Counted from the first letter of the stretch, positions 40,509 to 49,789 are shown. The stretch: 64,000 bases of DNA from Huaxiibacter chinensis (GCF_022171985.1 NZ_JAJVHF010000002.1:496001-560000); one strand, 5' to 3'. Numbers and translations: made by a program. Notes: generated from the letters alone by a model not told the origin.

Positions 40509-41378
40509 TTAGCTCACCTCCTTAGAGGACAGGGCATCTTGCAGATACTGCGGCAAGGCGAAGGCTGCCGTATGCACGGCGGGATTGTAGTAACGGCACT
40601 TCAGGCCGAGCTGGTGGAAGCGCGCGGCGATAATTTCACTCGAGAGATGGCGCAGCGCTTTGTTATCCGTCGCCCAGGCAAAGGTCATGATGCCGCCGTA
40701 ATAGGTTGGAATCGCCGCCTGATAGAAGCTGGCATCACCAAAATAGTGGCTGAGTTTGCGATGGCTGTCGATGGCTTCATCCTGCTGCAGGAAGCAGACA
40801 CCGTTCTGCGCAACGAAAATGCCGCCGGGATTCAGGCAGCGCTTACAGCCTTCGTAGAAGGACGAGGTAAACAGCGAAGCGCCCGGGCCGACAGGGTCGG
40901 TGCAGTCGGAGATGATCACATCAAAGGTTTGTTCGGTCTGGTTAACAAAGTTAACGCCATCGTCGATCACCAGCTTAAAGCGCGGATCGTCGTAGCTTCC
41001 CGCGTTGTGGTTGGGCAGATACTGGCGGCAAAAGGAGACGACGCCCGCATCGATCTCAACCATGGTGATGGTTTCGATAGATTTGTGACGAGAGACTTCA
41101 CGAAGCATGGCGCCATCGCCACCCCCGATAATCAACACGTGTTTTGCATGTCCATGCGCCAGCAGCGGCACGTGGGTCATCATTTCGTGATAGATAAACT
41201 CATCCCGCTCGGTGGTTTGCACCACGCCATCCAATGCCATGACGCGGCCAAAAGCGGCATTTTCAAAAATGATCAGATCCTGGTGGTCGGTTTTTTCGTG
41301 ATAAAGCACGTTATCAACGGCAAAGTACTGACCAAACTGGTCATGCAGCGTTTCATGCCACACTGTGTTATCGGTCAT
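40509..41378 (-). CDS. speE: Spermidine synthase SpeE
   Basis: Aminopropyltransferase making spermidine from putrescine and decarboxylated SAM. The SAM-fold motif [16 protein letters not shown] is at about residues 80-95 and the catalytic [13 protein letters not shown] around 158-170; [15 protein letters not shown] is also conserved. 289 residues; the C-terminus ends SSKEVS, one residue longer than E. coli, and encodes the speD ribosome-binding site. AAGGAGGAG precedes the ATG. Confidence 0.96.
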   Translation of the reverse strand: MTDNTVWHETLHDQFGQYFAVDNVLYHEKTDHQDLIIFENAAFGRVMALDGVVQTTERDEFIYHEMMTHVPLLAHGHAKHVLIIGGGDGAMLREVSRHKSIETITMVEIDAGVVSFCRQYLPNHNAGSYDDPRFKLVIDDGVNFVNQTEQTFDVIISDCTDPVGPGASLFTSSFYEGCKRCLNPGGIFVAQNGVCFLQQDEAIDSHRKLSHYFGDASFYQAAIPTYYGGIMTFAWATDNKALRHLSSEIIAARFHQLGLKCRYYNPAVHTAAFALPQYLQDALSSKEVS

Positions 41379-41494
41379 CGGTTGACTCCTCCTTCGTTAA
41401 CATCCGTTACACCCATGCAAAACAGGCGCAACATCATAGCCAACAACGACCGCGCATGCACGGTCATCATTTCAACAAAGGGGCGTCGGGAAGG

Positions 41495-41842
41495 TTACTT
41501 AACGTAGGCGAGCAGGCTCAGCGAATCGCGGGCCAGCGCTTTGCATTTTTTCGCGACAGGAATGCCAATGCCGCTTAAGTCGCGGTAACTGTCTTCACCG
41601 AGCGCCTTCATGTCAAAGCTATCGTAGTTGCTGAGATCCCATTGGTTCTGCTGGGCAAAAAAGACCAGTGCGCGACGAATCTGCCCATTGGGTAAATTCT
41701 GGTAACCGCAATCATTCTTCAGGAATACAAAAACCGCCGTTAAATCGGCCATATCTTCGGCTTCATTTTCACTCAGCGCATAACTGTTCGCACTCATAGC
41801 CATCAGGCTGCCGAACAAAATTGTCCTGAAAAACGTCTTCAT
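41495..41842 (-). CDS. yacC: YacC, PulS/OutS-like small exported protein
   Basis: 115 residues, the same length as E. coli YacC. The N-terminus MKTFFRTILFGSLMAMSANSYA is a signal peptide. The mature protein (SENEAEDMADLTAVFVFLKNDCGYQNLPNGQIRRALVFF) resembles the PulS/OutS pilotin family and has two cysteines that could form a disulfide. It has no lipobox Cys, so it is probably soluble in the periplasm. No type II secretion genes are nearby. Function unproven. Divergent from cueO. Confidence 0.88.
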   Translation of the reverse strand: MKTFFRTILFGSLMAMSANSYALSENEAEDMADLTAVFVFLKNDCGYQNLPNGQIRRALVFFAQQNQWDLSNYDSFDMKALGEDSYRDLSGIGIPVAKKCKALARDSLSLLAYVK

Positions 41843-41922
41843 TGCTTCTACCACTGCATCACGGAAAATTAACGTTAGCATACTTGATGCCAGGGCGACG
41901 ATATTTATTATTACGGCTTCAC

Positions 41923-41953
41923 TTGACCTTCCGGTTAGGGGAGGGTTTAAGCT
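41923..41953 (+). promoter_or_regulatory. CueR-type promoter of cueO
   Basis: The -35 TTGACC (41923-41928) and -10 TAAGCT (41948-41953) are separated by 19 bp, the over-long spacer typical of MerR-family activated promoters. Within it a 21-bp dyad at 41926-41946 has arms ACCTTCC and GGAGGGT (one mismatch to perfect symmetry), matching the CueR operators of copA and cueO. Copper-induced activation by CueR is therefore expected. Confidence 0.85.
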
Positions 41954-41986
41954 CAAAATATCGCCTGCACGAAAAAAGGAATGGAC

Positions 41987-43546
41987 ATGCAACGCCGTGA
42001 TTTTTTGAAATATTCAGCCGTACTGAGTGCCGCCAGCACATTACCGCTCTGGAGCCGTACCGTTTTTGCCGCCGACAGACCCGCGCTGCCGATCCCGGAC
42101 CTGTTGACCGCTGACGCGCAAAGCCGCATCCAGTTGGTGGTTCAATCGGGCACCAGCACGTTTGGCCCTCACCGCGCCACGACCTGGGGTTACAACGGTA
42201 ACCTGCTGGGACCGGCGTTGAAGCTTTCCCGTGGTAAGGCGGTGACGGTGGATATTCACAATACCCTTCAGGATGAAACCACGCTGCACTGGCACGGCCT
42301 TGAAGTGCCCGGCGAGGTGGATGGCGGGCCGCAAGGGGTCATCCACGCAGGCGGTAAACGCTCGGTAACCTTTACGCCGGATCAACGTGCAGCAACCTGC
42401 TGGTTCCATCCGCATCAGCACGGTAAAACCGGTCATCAGGTGGCGATGGGACTGGCAGGCCTGGTGCTGATTGAAGATGATGAAAGTCGTCTGCTTCGCC
42501 TGCCAAAGCAGTGGGGGATTGACGATGTCCCGGTCATCGTTCAGGACAAGAAATTCACCGCGGACGGGCAGATCGATTATCAGCTGGACGTCATGAGCGC
42601 GGCGGTAGGCTGGTTTGGCGATACGCTGCTGACCAATGGTGCCCTTTACCCGCAGCACGCCGCCCCGAAGGGCTGGTTGCGCCTGCGCCTGCTCAACGGC
42701 TGTAATGCGCGCTCGCTCAATTTTGCCACCAGCGATCGGCGTCCGATGTACGTGATTGCGAGCGACGGTGGTCTGCTGGCTGAACCCGTTAAGGTGAATG
42801 AATTACCGATGCTGATGGGCGAGCGCTTTGAAGTGCTGGTGGATATCAGTGACGGTAAAGCCTTTGATCTGGTCACGCTCCCGGTCAGCCAGATGGGAAT
42901 GGCCGTCGCACCGTTCGATAAACCGCATCCGGTGCTGCGCATTCAGCCGCTGCTGGTCACTGCCTCGGGTGAGATGCCGGATACGCTGGCAACACTTCCG
43001 GCGCTGCCCACGCTTGAAGGATTAACGCAGCGGAATCTTCAGCTTTCCATGGACCCAATGCTCGACATGATGGGCATGCAGGCGCTGATGAAAAAATACG
43101 GCGACCAGGCGATGGCGGGAATGCACCATGGAAACATGATGGGCCATATGAATATGGACCACGGGAAAATGGGCGGCATGGATCACGGCGGGCATGGATT
43201 TGATTTCCACAATGCTAACCGGATCAACGGCAAGGCGTTTGATATGAACACGCCGATGTTTGCCGCGACGAAAGGGCAATTTGAACGCTGGGTGATTTCA
43301 GGCGAAGGCGACATGATGCTGCATCCGTTCCACATCCACGGGACGCAGTTCCGTATTTTAACTGAAAACGGCAACGCGCCTGCGGCTCATCGTTCGGGCT
43401 GGAAAGATACGGTACGCGTGGAAGGCGGCATCAGTGAGGTGCTGGTGAAGTTTGACCATGACGCACCGAAGGCGTTTGCCTACATGGCGCACTGTCACCT
43501 GCTGGAACATGAAGATACGGGGATGATGCTGGGGTTCACGGTTTAG
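41987..43546 (+). CDS. cueO: Multicopper oxidase CueO
   Basis: Periplasmic cuprous oxidase protecting against copper; 519 residues. The Tat signal RRDFLKYS is at residues 3-10. Copper-ligand motifs: [21 protein letters not shown] and [13 protein letters not shown] (type 1, 2 and 3 sites). A Met/His-rich insert near residues 355-400 ([29 protein letters not shown]) is the cuprous-ion sensing/binding region and differs in length from E. coli. I start at ATG 41987, with AAGGA at proper spacing. Preceded by a CueR promoter. Confidence 0.97.
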   Translation: MQRRDFLKYSAVLSAASTLPLWSRTVFAADRPALPIPDLLTADAQSRIQLVVQSGTSTFGPHRATTWGYNGNLLGPALKLSRGKAVTVDIHNTLQDETTLHWHGLEVPGEVDGGPQGVIHAGGKRSVTFTPDQRAATCWFHPHQHGKTGHQVAMGLAGLVLIEDDESRLLRLPKQWGIDDVPVIVQDKKFTADGQIDYQLDVMSAAVGWFGDTLLTNGALYPQHAAPKGWLRLRLLNGCNARSLNFATSDRRPMYVIASDGGLLAEPVKVNELPMLMGERFEVLVDISDGKAFDLVTLPVSQMGMAVAPFDKPHPVLRIQPLLVTASGEMPDTLATLPALPTLEGLTQRNLQLSMDPMLDMMGMQALMKKYGDQAMAGMHHGNMMGHMNMDHGKMGGMDHGGHGFDFHNANRINGKAFDMNTPMFAATKGQFERWVISGEGDMMLHPFHIHGTQFRILTENGNAPAAHRSGWKDTVRVEGGISEVLVKFDHDAPKAFAYMAHCHLLEHEDTGMMLGFTV

Positions 43547-43906
43547 ACCCCTGCGGTCTGATGCCCTCACCCCGGCCCTCTCCCACGGGAGAGGGGGAAA
43601 AGACAAAAATGGCAACCGAGGTTGCCGTTTTGCGTAGACCCTGTGCGGTCTGTTGCCCTCACCCCGGCCCTCTCCCACAGGGAGAGGGGGGAAAGACAAA
43701 AACGGCAACCGAGGTTGCCGTTTTGCATTGACCAGTGCGGTCTGTTGTCCTCACCCGGGCCCTCTCCCACGGGAGAGGGGGAAAGACAAAAACGGCAACT
43801 GAGGTTGCCGTTTTACATTGACCAGTGTGGTCTGTTGTCCTCACCCGGGCCCTCTCCCACGGGAGAGGGGGAAGACAAAAACGGCAACCGAAGTTGCCGT
43901 TTTGCT
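43546..43906. repeat. Four tandem ~90-bp hairpin modules between cueO and gcd
   Basis: Units start at about 43546, 43637, 43730 and 43820 (91, 93, 90 and about 86 bp). Each has three inverted repeats in the same order: GACC/GGTC, then CCCTCTCCCAC-GGGAGAGGG (REP-like), then GGCAAC-CGAG-GTTGCC flanked by A and T runs, which is a bidirectional intrinsic terminator. The array fills the whole gap between the convergent cueO and gcd genes. Differences between units are mostly point changes, so duplication looks recent. Confidence 0.9.
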
Positions 43907-43907
43907 T

Positions 43908-46298
43908 TTATTTTGCTTCGTCAGGTAAAGCATACGCGACAATATAGTCGCCCATCTTCGTGCCAAACGAACCGTGACCGCCCGCAGAGATGACAACGTA
44001 CTGCTTGCCATTCACTTCATAGGTCATTGGCGTCGCTTGTCCACCTGCTGGCAGACGGCCTTGCCACAGTTTCTCACCGTTGGACATGTTGTACGCGCGC
44101 AGATAGTTATCTGCGGTTGCTGCGATGAACAGCACGTTACCCGCGGTAGAAATTGGGCCACCCAGCATTGGCATACCCATGTTGAACGGCACGGGAACAG
44201 GCATCGGGAACGGCATGCTATCCTGTGGGGTACCAATACGTTTCTTCCAGACCACTTCATTGGTTTTCAGATCCGTTGCTGCGATATAACCCCAGGCAGG
44301 CTGTTTACACGGCAGGCCAAACGGTGAAAGGAACGGATTCAGCGTAACGCCAAACGGTACGCCATACTGCGGCTGAATACCCGCTTCGGTACCTGAACCT
44401 TTCGCATCCTTCGGTGGTTCCATCGGGTTGCCCGGGCCACGTGGGATCAGCTTAGAGACAAACGGCAGCGCCATCGGGTTGGCAATAGCCACCTGACGGT
44501 TTGGATCAACCGAGATACCGCCCCATTCGAACATCCCCAGGTTCCCCGGGAAGACCAGCGTGCCTTGCTCAGACGGCGGGGTAAAGATGCCTTCATAGCG
44601 CAGCTGATGGAACATCACGCGGCAAACCAGCTGGTCAAACATCGTGGCGCCCCACATGTCTGCACCGGTCAGGTCTTTCTTCGGACGGAAGCTCAGGTCA
44701 GAGAAGGGCTGGGTTTTGGTGACATAATCGCCTTTCGCTGCGCCCTGTGGCACCGGTTTTTCTGGCGCAGGGACAACCAGCTTCCCGTTGCTGCGATCCA
44801 GTACGAAGATGTTACCGGTTTTTGCGGGTGCATAAATGACCGGAACGGTTTTACCGTTAACGGTGATGTCAGCCAGCGTTGGCTGGGATGGCATGTCCAT
44901 ATCCCACAGATCGTGGTGAACGGTCTGGTAGCTCCACGCCAGTTTACCGGTGGTCGCATTCAGCGCCACGATAGAGCTGGCATAACGCTCCTGCTCAGGC
45001 GTACGGTTACCGCCCCAGATATCTGGCGTAGTCACGCCCATCGGCAGGTAAACCAGGTCCAGCTTCGCGTCATACGCCGCCGGTGCCCAGGAGTTAGGCG
45101 AGTTGAAGGTAAAGGTGTGTTCATCCGATGGGATCGCGTTAGGATCTTTCGCGCCCGGGTCGAAGGCCCACAGCAGTTTACCGGTGTTCACGTCAAAACC
45201 ACGGATGACGCCCGAGGTTTCGCGGGTGGAGAAGTTATCGGTGACCGAGCCGGCAATCACGATCGTTTTATCGGTGATGATTGGCGGTGAGGTTGGCTCA
45301 TACAGACCTGGCGTCGTGTCCGGCATATTGGTCTGCAGGTTGAGGATGCCTTTATTCCCGAAGGTTTCGCACAGCTTGCCGGTTTCTGCGTTGACGGCAA
45401 ACAGACGACCGTCGTTGACGGGCAGGATAATACGGCGAGGACAGTCAGCCACCACTTCCGGGCTGGCATTATCAGCGCGCGCTTCGTGGTAAGAGACACC
45501 ACGGCAGGTCACGTGCTGGAACGTCGGGTTGGAGTTCAGCTGCGGATCGAAGTGCCATTTCTCTTTACCGGTGGCCGCGTCAAGCGCGAACAGACGCTGG
45601 TGCGCCGTACACAGATAAAGCATGTCGCCCACTTTGATTGGGGTCACTTCGTTGGTCAGTTCACCCGGATCGTTTGCCGTTGGCAGGTCACCCGTGCGGA
45701 ATACCCAGGCTTCCTTCAGGTTCTTCACGTTGTCAGCATTGATCTGCTTCAACGGAGAGAAACGCTGACCTTCCTGGTTACGCCCATAGGCAGGCCAGTC
45801 GGCGTCAGGAATGTCAGAAATGGCTGCTGCTGGCGTGGACTCAGCACTCAGGGTACCGTTCACTTCCTGCGGGTCGTTGAAGCCTGCCCAGGTGAGCATG
45901 CCGCCACTGATCAACAGTGCGACAACCAGCGCCGCTACGGCACCGTTGGACGGCACAAGCAGTCGACGCCAGACGAACGGCAGAATCAGCCAGACGCCGA
46001 AGAAGACGATGATGTCGCTGCGTGGCGTTAACGCCCAGAAGTCGAAGCCGACCTCCCAGACGCCCCACACCATAGTGGCGAGCAGAAATGCTGCATATAG
46101 CCACAGGGCCGCACGCTTACCGCGCCACAGCATAAAGGCCACGCCAAGCATGACCAGGCCAGCGATAGGATAATACCAGGAGCCGCCGATTGCGACTAAC
46201 CAGGCTCCGCCCGTTAACAGGTAAAGTCCGCAGAGAGCTGCAAACAACGCTGTCAGGGTCACGAGTAAACGCGACCGTTGAGGATGTGTTTCCGCCAT
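43908..46298 (-). CDS. gcd: Quinoprotein glucose dehydrogenase (PQQ-dependent), membrane bound
   Basis: Oxidises glucose to gluconolactone on the periplasmic face and passes electrons to ubiquinone. 796 residues, as in E. coli. Five N-terminal membrane segments (about 1-150) precede an eight-bladed PQQ propeller with W-motif repeats such as DAATGKEKWHFD and NVNTGKLLWAFD-type segments. The catalytic region WSYQTVHHDLWDMDMPSQP and the C-terminal GGHGSFGTKMGD (PQQ-contacting His) are present. No pqq biosynthesis genes lie in the window. The promoter carries a CRP site over the -35 region. Confidence 0.96.
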   Translation of the reverse strand: MAETHPQRSRLLVTLTALFAALCGLYLLTGGAWLVAIGGSWYYPIAGLVMLGVAFMLWRGKRAALWLYAAFLLATMVWGVWEVGFDFWALTPRSDIIVFFGVWLILPFVWRRLLVPSNGAVAALVVALLISGGMLTWAGFNDPQEVNGTLSAESTPAAAISDIPDADWPAYGRNQEGQRFSPLKQINADNVKNLKEAWVFRTGDLPTANDPGELTNEVTPIKVGDMLYLCTAHQRLFALDAATGKEKWHFDPQLNSNPTFQHVTCRGVSYHEARADNASPEVVADCPRRIILPVNDGRLFAVNAETGKLCETFGNKGILNLQTNMPDTTPGLYEPTSPPIITDKTIVIAGSVTDNFSTRETSGVIRGFDVNTGKLLWAFDPGAKDPNAIPSDEHTFTFNSPNSWAPAAYDAKLDLVYLPMGVTTPDIWGGNRTPEQERYASSIVALNATTGKLAWSYQTVHHDLWDMDMPSQPTLADITVNGKTVPVIYAPAKTGNIFVLDRSNGKLVVPAPEKPVPQGAAKGDYVTKTQPFSDLSFRPKKDLTGADMWGATMFDQLVCRVMFHQLRYEGIFTPPSEQGTLVFPGNLGMFEWGGISVDPNRQVAIANPMALPFVSKLIPRGPGNPMEPPKDAKGSGTEAGIQPQYGVPFGVTLNPFLSPFGLPCKQPAWGYIAATDLKTNEVVWKKRIGTPQDSMPFPMPVPVPFNMGMPMLGGPISTAGNVLFIAATADNYLRAYNMSNGEKLWQGRLPAGGQATPMTYEVNGKQYVVISAGGHGSFGTKMGDYIVAYALPDEAK

Positions 46299-46341
46299 AG
46301 AAAGTTACTCTTAAGTTTTGTTAAAATTTTGATAGCAATTA

Positions 46342-46370
46342 ATTATAGGTATTAACAAGTGTGATCGGAA
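46342..46370 (-). promoter_or_regulatory. gcd promoter
   Basis: On the minus strand TATAAT (46347-46342) is a perfect -10 box with TTCCGA (46370-46365) at 17 bp upstream as a poor -35. It lies about 44 bp before the gcd ATG. Confidence 0.6.
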
Positions 46371-46375
46371 TCACA
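46360..46375. promoter_or_regulatory. CRP binding site between gcd and hpt
   Basis: TGTGA-TCGGAA-TCACA matches both half-sites of the CRP consensus exactly. It covers the -35 box of the predicted gcd promoter, a position that implies repression of gcd by cAMP-CRP; negative control of gcd by cAMP is reported in E. coli. Confidence 0.75.
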
Positions 46376-46417
46376 AAATGAGCTTTTATTAACGCATGCG
46401 CCAGGCGGGGGGATTTG

Positions 46418-46427
46418 CTGGTATAAT
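46418..46427 (+). promoter_or_regulatory. hpt promoter -10 region
   Basis: TATAAT (46422-46427) preceded by TGG forms an extended -10 element; no good -35 box is visible at 17 bp. It is 76 bp upstream of the hpt ATG and faces away from the gcd promoter. Confidence 0.6.
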
Positions 46428-46503
46428 GCTTTGCTTGTGATTCAGTGCCGGACGCAGATCTGCCGGTATTGAAAGAGTGTTTTAAAATCATACGGTTAGT
46501 AAA

Positions 46504-47040
46504 ATGAAACATACTGTTGAAGTGATGATCCCGGAAGCGGAGATCAAAGCGCGTATCGCCGAATTAGGTCGTGAAATCACCGAACGTTACAAAGAAAGCG
46601 GCAGCGATATGGTGCTGGTTGGACTGTTGCGCGGCTCATTTATGTTCATGGCTGACCTGTGCCGTGAGGTTCAGGTATCCCATGAAGTCGATTTTATGAC
46701 CGCCTCCAGCTACGGCAGCGGTATGTCGACCACCCGTGATGTGAAAATCCTGAAAGACCTGGACGAAGATATTCGTGGTAAAGATGTGTTGATCGTTGAG
46801 GATATTATCGACTCCGGCAATACGCTCTCTAAAGTACGCGAAATCCTGAGCCTGCGTGCGCCAAAATCACTGGCGATTTGTACTCTGCTGGATAAACCCT
46901 CGCGTCGAGAAGTTGACGTACCGGTCGAGTTTATTGGTTTCTCGATTCCGGACGAATTCGTGGTGGGTTACGGCATTGATTACGCCCAGCGCTATCGCCA
47001 TCTGCCGTATGTCGGCAAAGTGGTGTTGCTGGACGAGTAA
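46504..47040 (+). CDS. hpt: Hypoxanthine phosphoribosyltransferase Hpt
   Basis: Purine salvage enzyme making IMP (and less GMP) from the base and PRPP. 178 residues as in E. coli. The PRPP-binding motif [17 protein letters not shown] is at about residues 99-115; [15 protein letters not shown], the flexible [14 protein letters not shown] loop and [20 protein letters not shown] are intact. Divergent from gcd. Followed by a 9-bp tandem repeat and a REP-like/terminator module. Confidence 0.97.
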   Translation: MKHTVEVMIPEAEIKARIAELGREITERYKESGSDMVLVGLLRGSFMFMADLCREVQVSHEVDFMTASSYGSGMSTTRDVKILKDLDEDIRGKDVLIVEDIIDSGNTLSKVREILSLRAPKSLAICTLLDKPSRREVDVPVEFIGFSIPDEFVVGYGIDYAQRYRHLPYVGKVVLLDE

Positions 47041-47065
47041 GGTAGGTTGGGTGCGGGCTGCTGGC

Positions 47066-47110
47066 TTCAGTGGTCTCAGTGGGCTCAGTGGCCTCAGTGG
47101 CCTAAGTATG
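47066..47110. repeat. 9-bp tandem repeat downstream of hpt
   Basis: TTCAGTGGT, CTCAGTGGG, CTCAGTGGC, CTCAGTGGC and a degenerate CTAAGTATG follow head to tail, 25 bp after the hpt stop. It is a potential variable-number repeat; not inside a gene. Confidence 0.75.
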
Positions 47111-47116
47111 TGCGCG

Positions 47117-47156
47117 CTGATGCCCTCACCCCGTCCCTCTCCCACAGGGAGAGGGG
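47117..47156 (+). repeat. REP-like palindromic element after hpt
   Basis: CTGATGCCCTCACC followed by CCCTCTCCCACAGGGAGAGGG, the same core found four times between cueO and gcd. It is again followed directly by a GGCAAC/GTTGCC terminator. Confidence 0.7.
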
Positions 47157-47165
47157 GAAAACATC

Positions 47166-47218
47166 AAAAAAGGCAACGTGCGTTGCCTTTTTGCTTTCAC
47201 CTCGTTGCCTTTTTGCTC
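47166..47218 (+). terminator. Terminator after hpt, with duplicated 3' arm
   Basis: AAAAAGGCAACG-TG-CGTTGCCTTTTT (47166-47192) is a strong intrinsic terminator that can work in both directions between convergent hpt and can. Its 3' arm CGTTGCCTTTTTGCT is repeated at 47204-47218, ending at the can stop codon. Confidence 0.8.
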
Positions 47219-47881
47219 TTATTTATGATTAACGTGCTTGAGCTTGAGGTTGGCAATCCCGGAACGGTAGCGCTGTTCCAGGGTTTCCCGGTTGGTGGCG
47301 GTGACTTCCAGATTGCGCAGCAATCCGTCATGAATGCCATAGGCCCAGCCGTGAATCGACACTTTTTGCCCGCGTTTCCAGGCCGACTGCATAATGGTTG
47401 AATGGCCCAGGTTATAAACCTGCTCCATGACGTTAAGTTCGCACAGGGTATCAAGGCGGCGCTCCTGGGGCATTTCGCCCAGCAGTGAGCTATGTTTGAA
47501 CCAGATATCCCGAATGTGCAGCAGCCAGTTGTCGATTAAACCCAGCTCCAGATTATCAATGGCTGACTGTACGCCGCCGCAGCCGTAGTGGCCACAAATG
47601 ATAATATGTTCGACTTCGAGGACGTCGACCGCATACTGGACGACGGAGAGGCAGTTAAGGTCGGTATGAATGACCAGGTTTGCAACGTTACGATGGACGA
47701 ACAGTTCGCCAGGTTCAAGGCCGGTTAAACGTTCGGCCGGGACGCGGCTGTCAGAGCAACCAATCCATAAAAAGCGTGGATTTTGCGCTTGTGCCAGTTT
47801 TTCAAAAAATCCCGGATCCTCTTCTATCAGCATTTTTGACCATAGTGCATTGTTGCTGATGAGTGTATCTATGTCATTCAT
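47219..47881 (-). CDS. can: Beta-class carbonic anhydrase Can
   Basis: Zinc enzyme interconverting CO2 and bicarbonate, needed for carboxylations at low CO2. Zinc ligands are visible: Cys and Asp in [14 protein letters not shown] (about 42 and 44) and His/Cys in [11 protein letters not shown] (about 98 and 101). I start at MNDIDTLIS (47881), giving 220 residues as in E. coli; a longer frame upstream reads into the promoter region. Divergent from yadG. Confidence 0.95.
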   Translation of the reverse strand: MNDIDTLISNNALWSKMLIEEDPGFFEKLAQAQNPRFLWIGCSDSRVPAERLTGLEPGELFVHRNVANLVIHTDLNCLSVVQYAVDVLEVEHIIICGHYGCGGVQSAIDNLELGLIDNWLLHIRDIWFKHSSLLGEMPQERRLDTLCELNVMEQVYNLGHSTIMQSAWKRGQKVSIHGWAYGIHDGLLRNLEVTATNRETLEQRYRSGIANLKLKHVNHK

Positions 47882-47988
47882 AGAGGTTAACGACCTGTAA
47901 CCGAGTAATTGCGTTGCGCTAATATAGGGTAACTGGGCTTTTATTGAAACCACACAACGTGTGTCAGAACTATAGGTAAGTTGAATTC

Positions 47989-48915
47989 ATGACTATCGCA
48001 CTGGAGCTTGAACAGCTCAAAAAAGTCTATCCGGGCGGCGTTCAGGCGCTGCGTGGTATCGACCTGAAAGTCGAAGCGGGGGACTTCTACGCACTCCTGG
48101 GGCCAAACGGTGCCGGGAAATCCACCACAATCGGCATTATTAGTTCTCTGGTGAATAAATCCTCCGGCAAGGTGTCGGTATTTGGTTACGATCTGGAAAA
48201 AGATGTCGTGAACGCCAAGCGACAGCTCGGGCTGGTGCCGCAGGAGTTTAACTTTAACCCGTTTGAAACCGTGCAGCAGATCGTCGTCAACCAGGCCGGT
48301 TACTACGGGGTAGAGCGCAAAGAGGCGCAGGAGCGCAGCGAAAAGTACCTTAAGCAGCTCGATCTGTGGGAAAAGCGTGACGAACGTGCGCGGATGTTAT
48401 CCGGTGGGATGAAGCGCCGTTTAATGATTGCCCGTGCGCTGATGCACGAGCCGAAACTGCTGATTCTGGATGAACCAACGGCGGGCGTCGATATTGAACT
48501 TCGTCGCTCAATGTGGGGATTTTTAAAGGATTTGAACGACAAAGGCACCACCATCATCCTGACCACGCACTATCTCGAAGAGGCCGAAATGCTCTGCCGT
48601 AATATCGGGATTATTCAGCGCGGCGAGCTGGTGGAAAACACCTCGATGAAGAACCTGCTTTCAAAACTGAAGTCGGAAACCTTTATCCTCGATTTGGCGG
48701 CCAAAAGCGCGCTGCCAAAGCTTGAAGGGTATCAATATCGTCTGGTGGACACCTCCACGCTGGAAGTGGAAGTGCTGCGCGAACAAGGCATTAACAGCGT
48801 GTTCTCGCAGCTGAGCGCGCAGGGTATTCAGGTTCTGAGTATGCGCAATAAAGCCAACCGACTGGAAGAGCTGTTTGTCTCTCTGGTGAATGATAAACAA
48901 GGAGAGCAGGCATGA
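47989..48915 (+). CDS. yadG: ABC transporter ATP-binding protein YadG
   Basis: Cytoplasmic ABC ATPase, 308 residues. Walker A GPNGAGKSTTIG (about 38-49), signature LSGGMKRRLMIARAL, Walker B LLILDEPTAGVD and the switch His in LTTHYLEEAEML are complete. Forms an ABC-2 type exporter with YadH, whose start overlaps its stop (ATGA). Substrate unknown. Confidence 0.94.
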   Translation: MTIALELEQLKKVYPGGVQALRGIDLKVEAGDFYALLGPNGAGKSTTIGIISSLVNKSSGKVSVFGYDLEKDVVNAKRQLGLVPQEFNFNPFETVQQIVVNQAGYYGVERKEAQERSEKYLKQLDLWEKRDERARMLSGGMKRRLMIARALMHEPKLLILDEPTAGVDIELRRSMWGFLKDLNDKGTTIILTTHYLEEAEMLCRNIGIIQRGELVENTSMKNLLSKLKSETFILDLAAKSALPKLEGYQYRLVDTSTLEVEVLREQGINSVFSQLSAQGIQVLSMRNKANRLEELFVSLVNDKQGEQA

Positions 48916-49682
48916 CGCATCTGTATTGGGTGGCCCTGAAGAGTATCTGGGCTAAAGAGATCAACCGGTTTATGCGTATCTGGATCCAGACCCTGGTACC
49001 GCCGGTCATCACCATGACGCTCTACTTTATCATTTTCGGCAACCTCATAGGCTCACGCATTGGCGAGATGCATGGTTTCAGCTACATGCAGTTTATCGTG
49101 CCGGGCCTGATCATGATGGCGGTGATCACCAACGCCTACGCCAACGTGGCATCCTCGTTTTTCAGCGCGAAGTTCCAGCGCAATATTGAAGAGCTGCTGG
49201 TAGCGCCTGTGCCAACGCATGTCATCATTGCCGGCTATGTCGGTGGTGGCGTGGCAAGGGCACTGTGCGTGGGGGTTCTGGTCACCGCGATATCGCTGTT
49301 CTTTGTGCCGTTCCATGTGCACTCATGGCTGTTTGTCGGTCTGACGCTCCTGATGACCGCGATACTGTTCTCGCTGGCAGGGCTTCTGAACGCGGTCTTT
49401 GCCACCACCTTTGATGATATCAGCCTGATCCCGACCTTTGTCCTGACGCCGTTGACCTATCTTGGCGGGGTATTCTACTCCCTGACGCTGCTGCCGCCGT
49501 TCTGGCAGGCGTTGTCACACCTGAACCCGATTGTGTACATGATCAGTGGTTTCCGCTTTGGCTTCCTGGGCATTACCGACGTTCCGCTGTTTACGACGGT
49601 CGCGGTGCTGGCCGTCTTCATCATTGCGTTCTACATTCTGTGCTGGTATCTGATCCAGCGCGGACGCGGGCTGCGCAGCTAA
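48912..49682 (+). CDS. yadH: ABC-2 type transporter permease YadH
   Basis: Inner-membrane permease of 256 residues with six hydrophobic segments. The ABC-2 motif region ELLVAPVPTHVIIAGYVGGGVARAL and the segment FVLTPLTYLGGVFYSLTLLPPFWQALSHLNPIVYMI are typical of the NodJ/YadH family. Partner of YadG; exported molecule unknown. Confidence 0.94.
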   Translation: MTHLYWVALKSIWAKEINRFMRIWIQTLVPPVITMTLYFIIFGNLIGSRIGEMHGFSYMQFIVPGLIMMAVITNAYANVASSFFSAKFQRNIEELLVAPVPTHVIIAGYVGGGVARALCVGVLVTAISLFFVPFHVHSWLFVGLTLLMTAILFSLAGLLNAVFATTFDDISLIPTFVLTPLTYLGGVFYSLTLLPPFWQALSHLNPIVYMISGFRFGFLGITDVPLFTTVAVLAVFIIAFYILCWYLIQRGRGLRS

Positions 49683-49688
49683 TCTTCT

Positions 49689-49725
49689 CACCCGGCGGGA
49701 TTGTCTCCGCCGGGTGCTTTTCTTT
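49689..49725 (+). terminator. Intrinsic terminator after yadH
   Basis: CACCCGGCGG and CCGCCGGGTG form a perfect 10-bp stem with an 8-base loop, followed by CTTTTCTTT. Confidence 0.85.
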
Positions 49726-49789
49726 GACTGCAATCACCGACACCCAGGCTTACCCTCGCTACACTACTCGCCTGCAAAGGAGAGAGACT

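Noticed and set aside
43622..43993. 123-codon frame through the cueO-gcd repeat array
   Set aside because: Its internal peptide repeats simply reflect the 90-bp DNA repeat, and it runs into the antisense of gcd. No start signal.
46856..47401. Long frame overlapping hpt and can, with GLSGLSGLS repeats
   Set aside because: The peptide repeat is the translation of the 9-bp DNA repeat after hpt; the rest is a shadow of hpt and can in another frame.
47951..47963. CACAC-AAC-GTGTG palindrome in the can-yadG spacer
   Set aside because: Too short and without a recognised consensus or clear promoter boxes to call a regulatory site.
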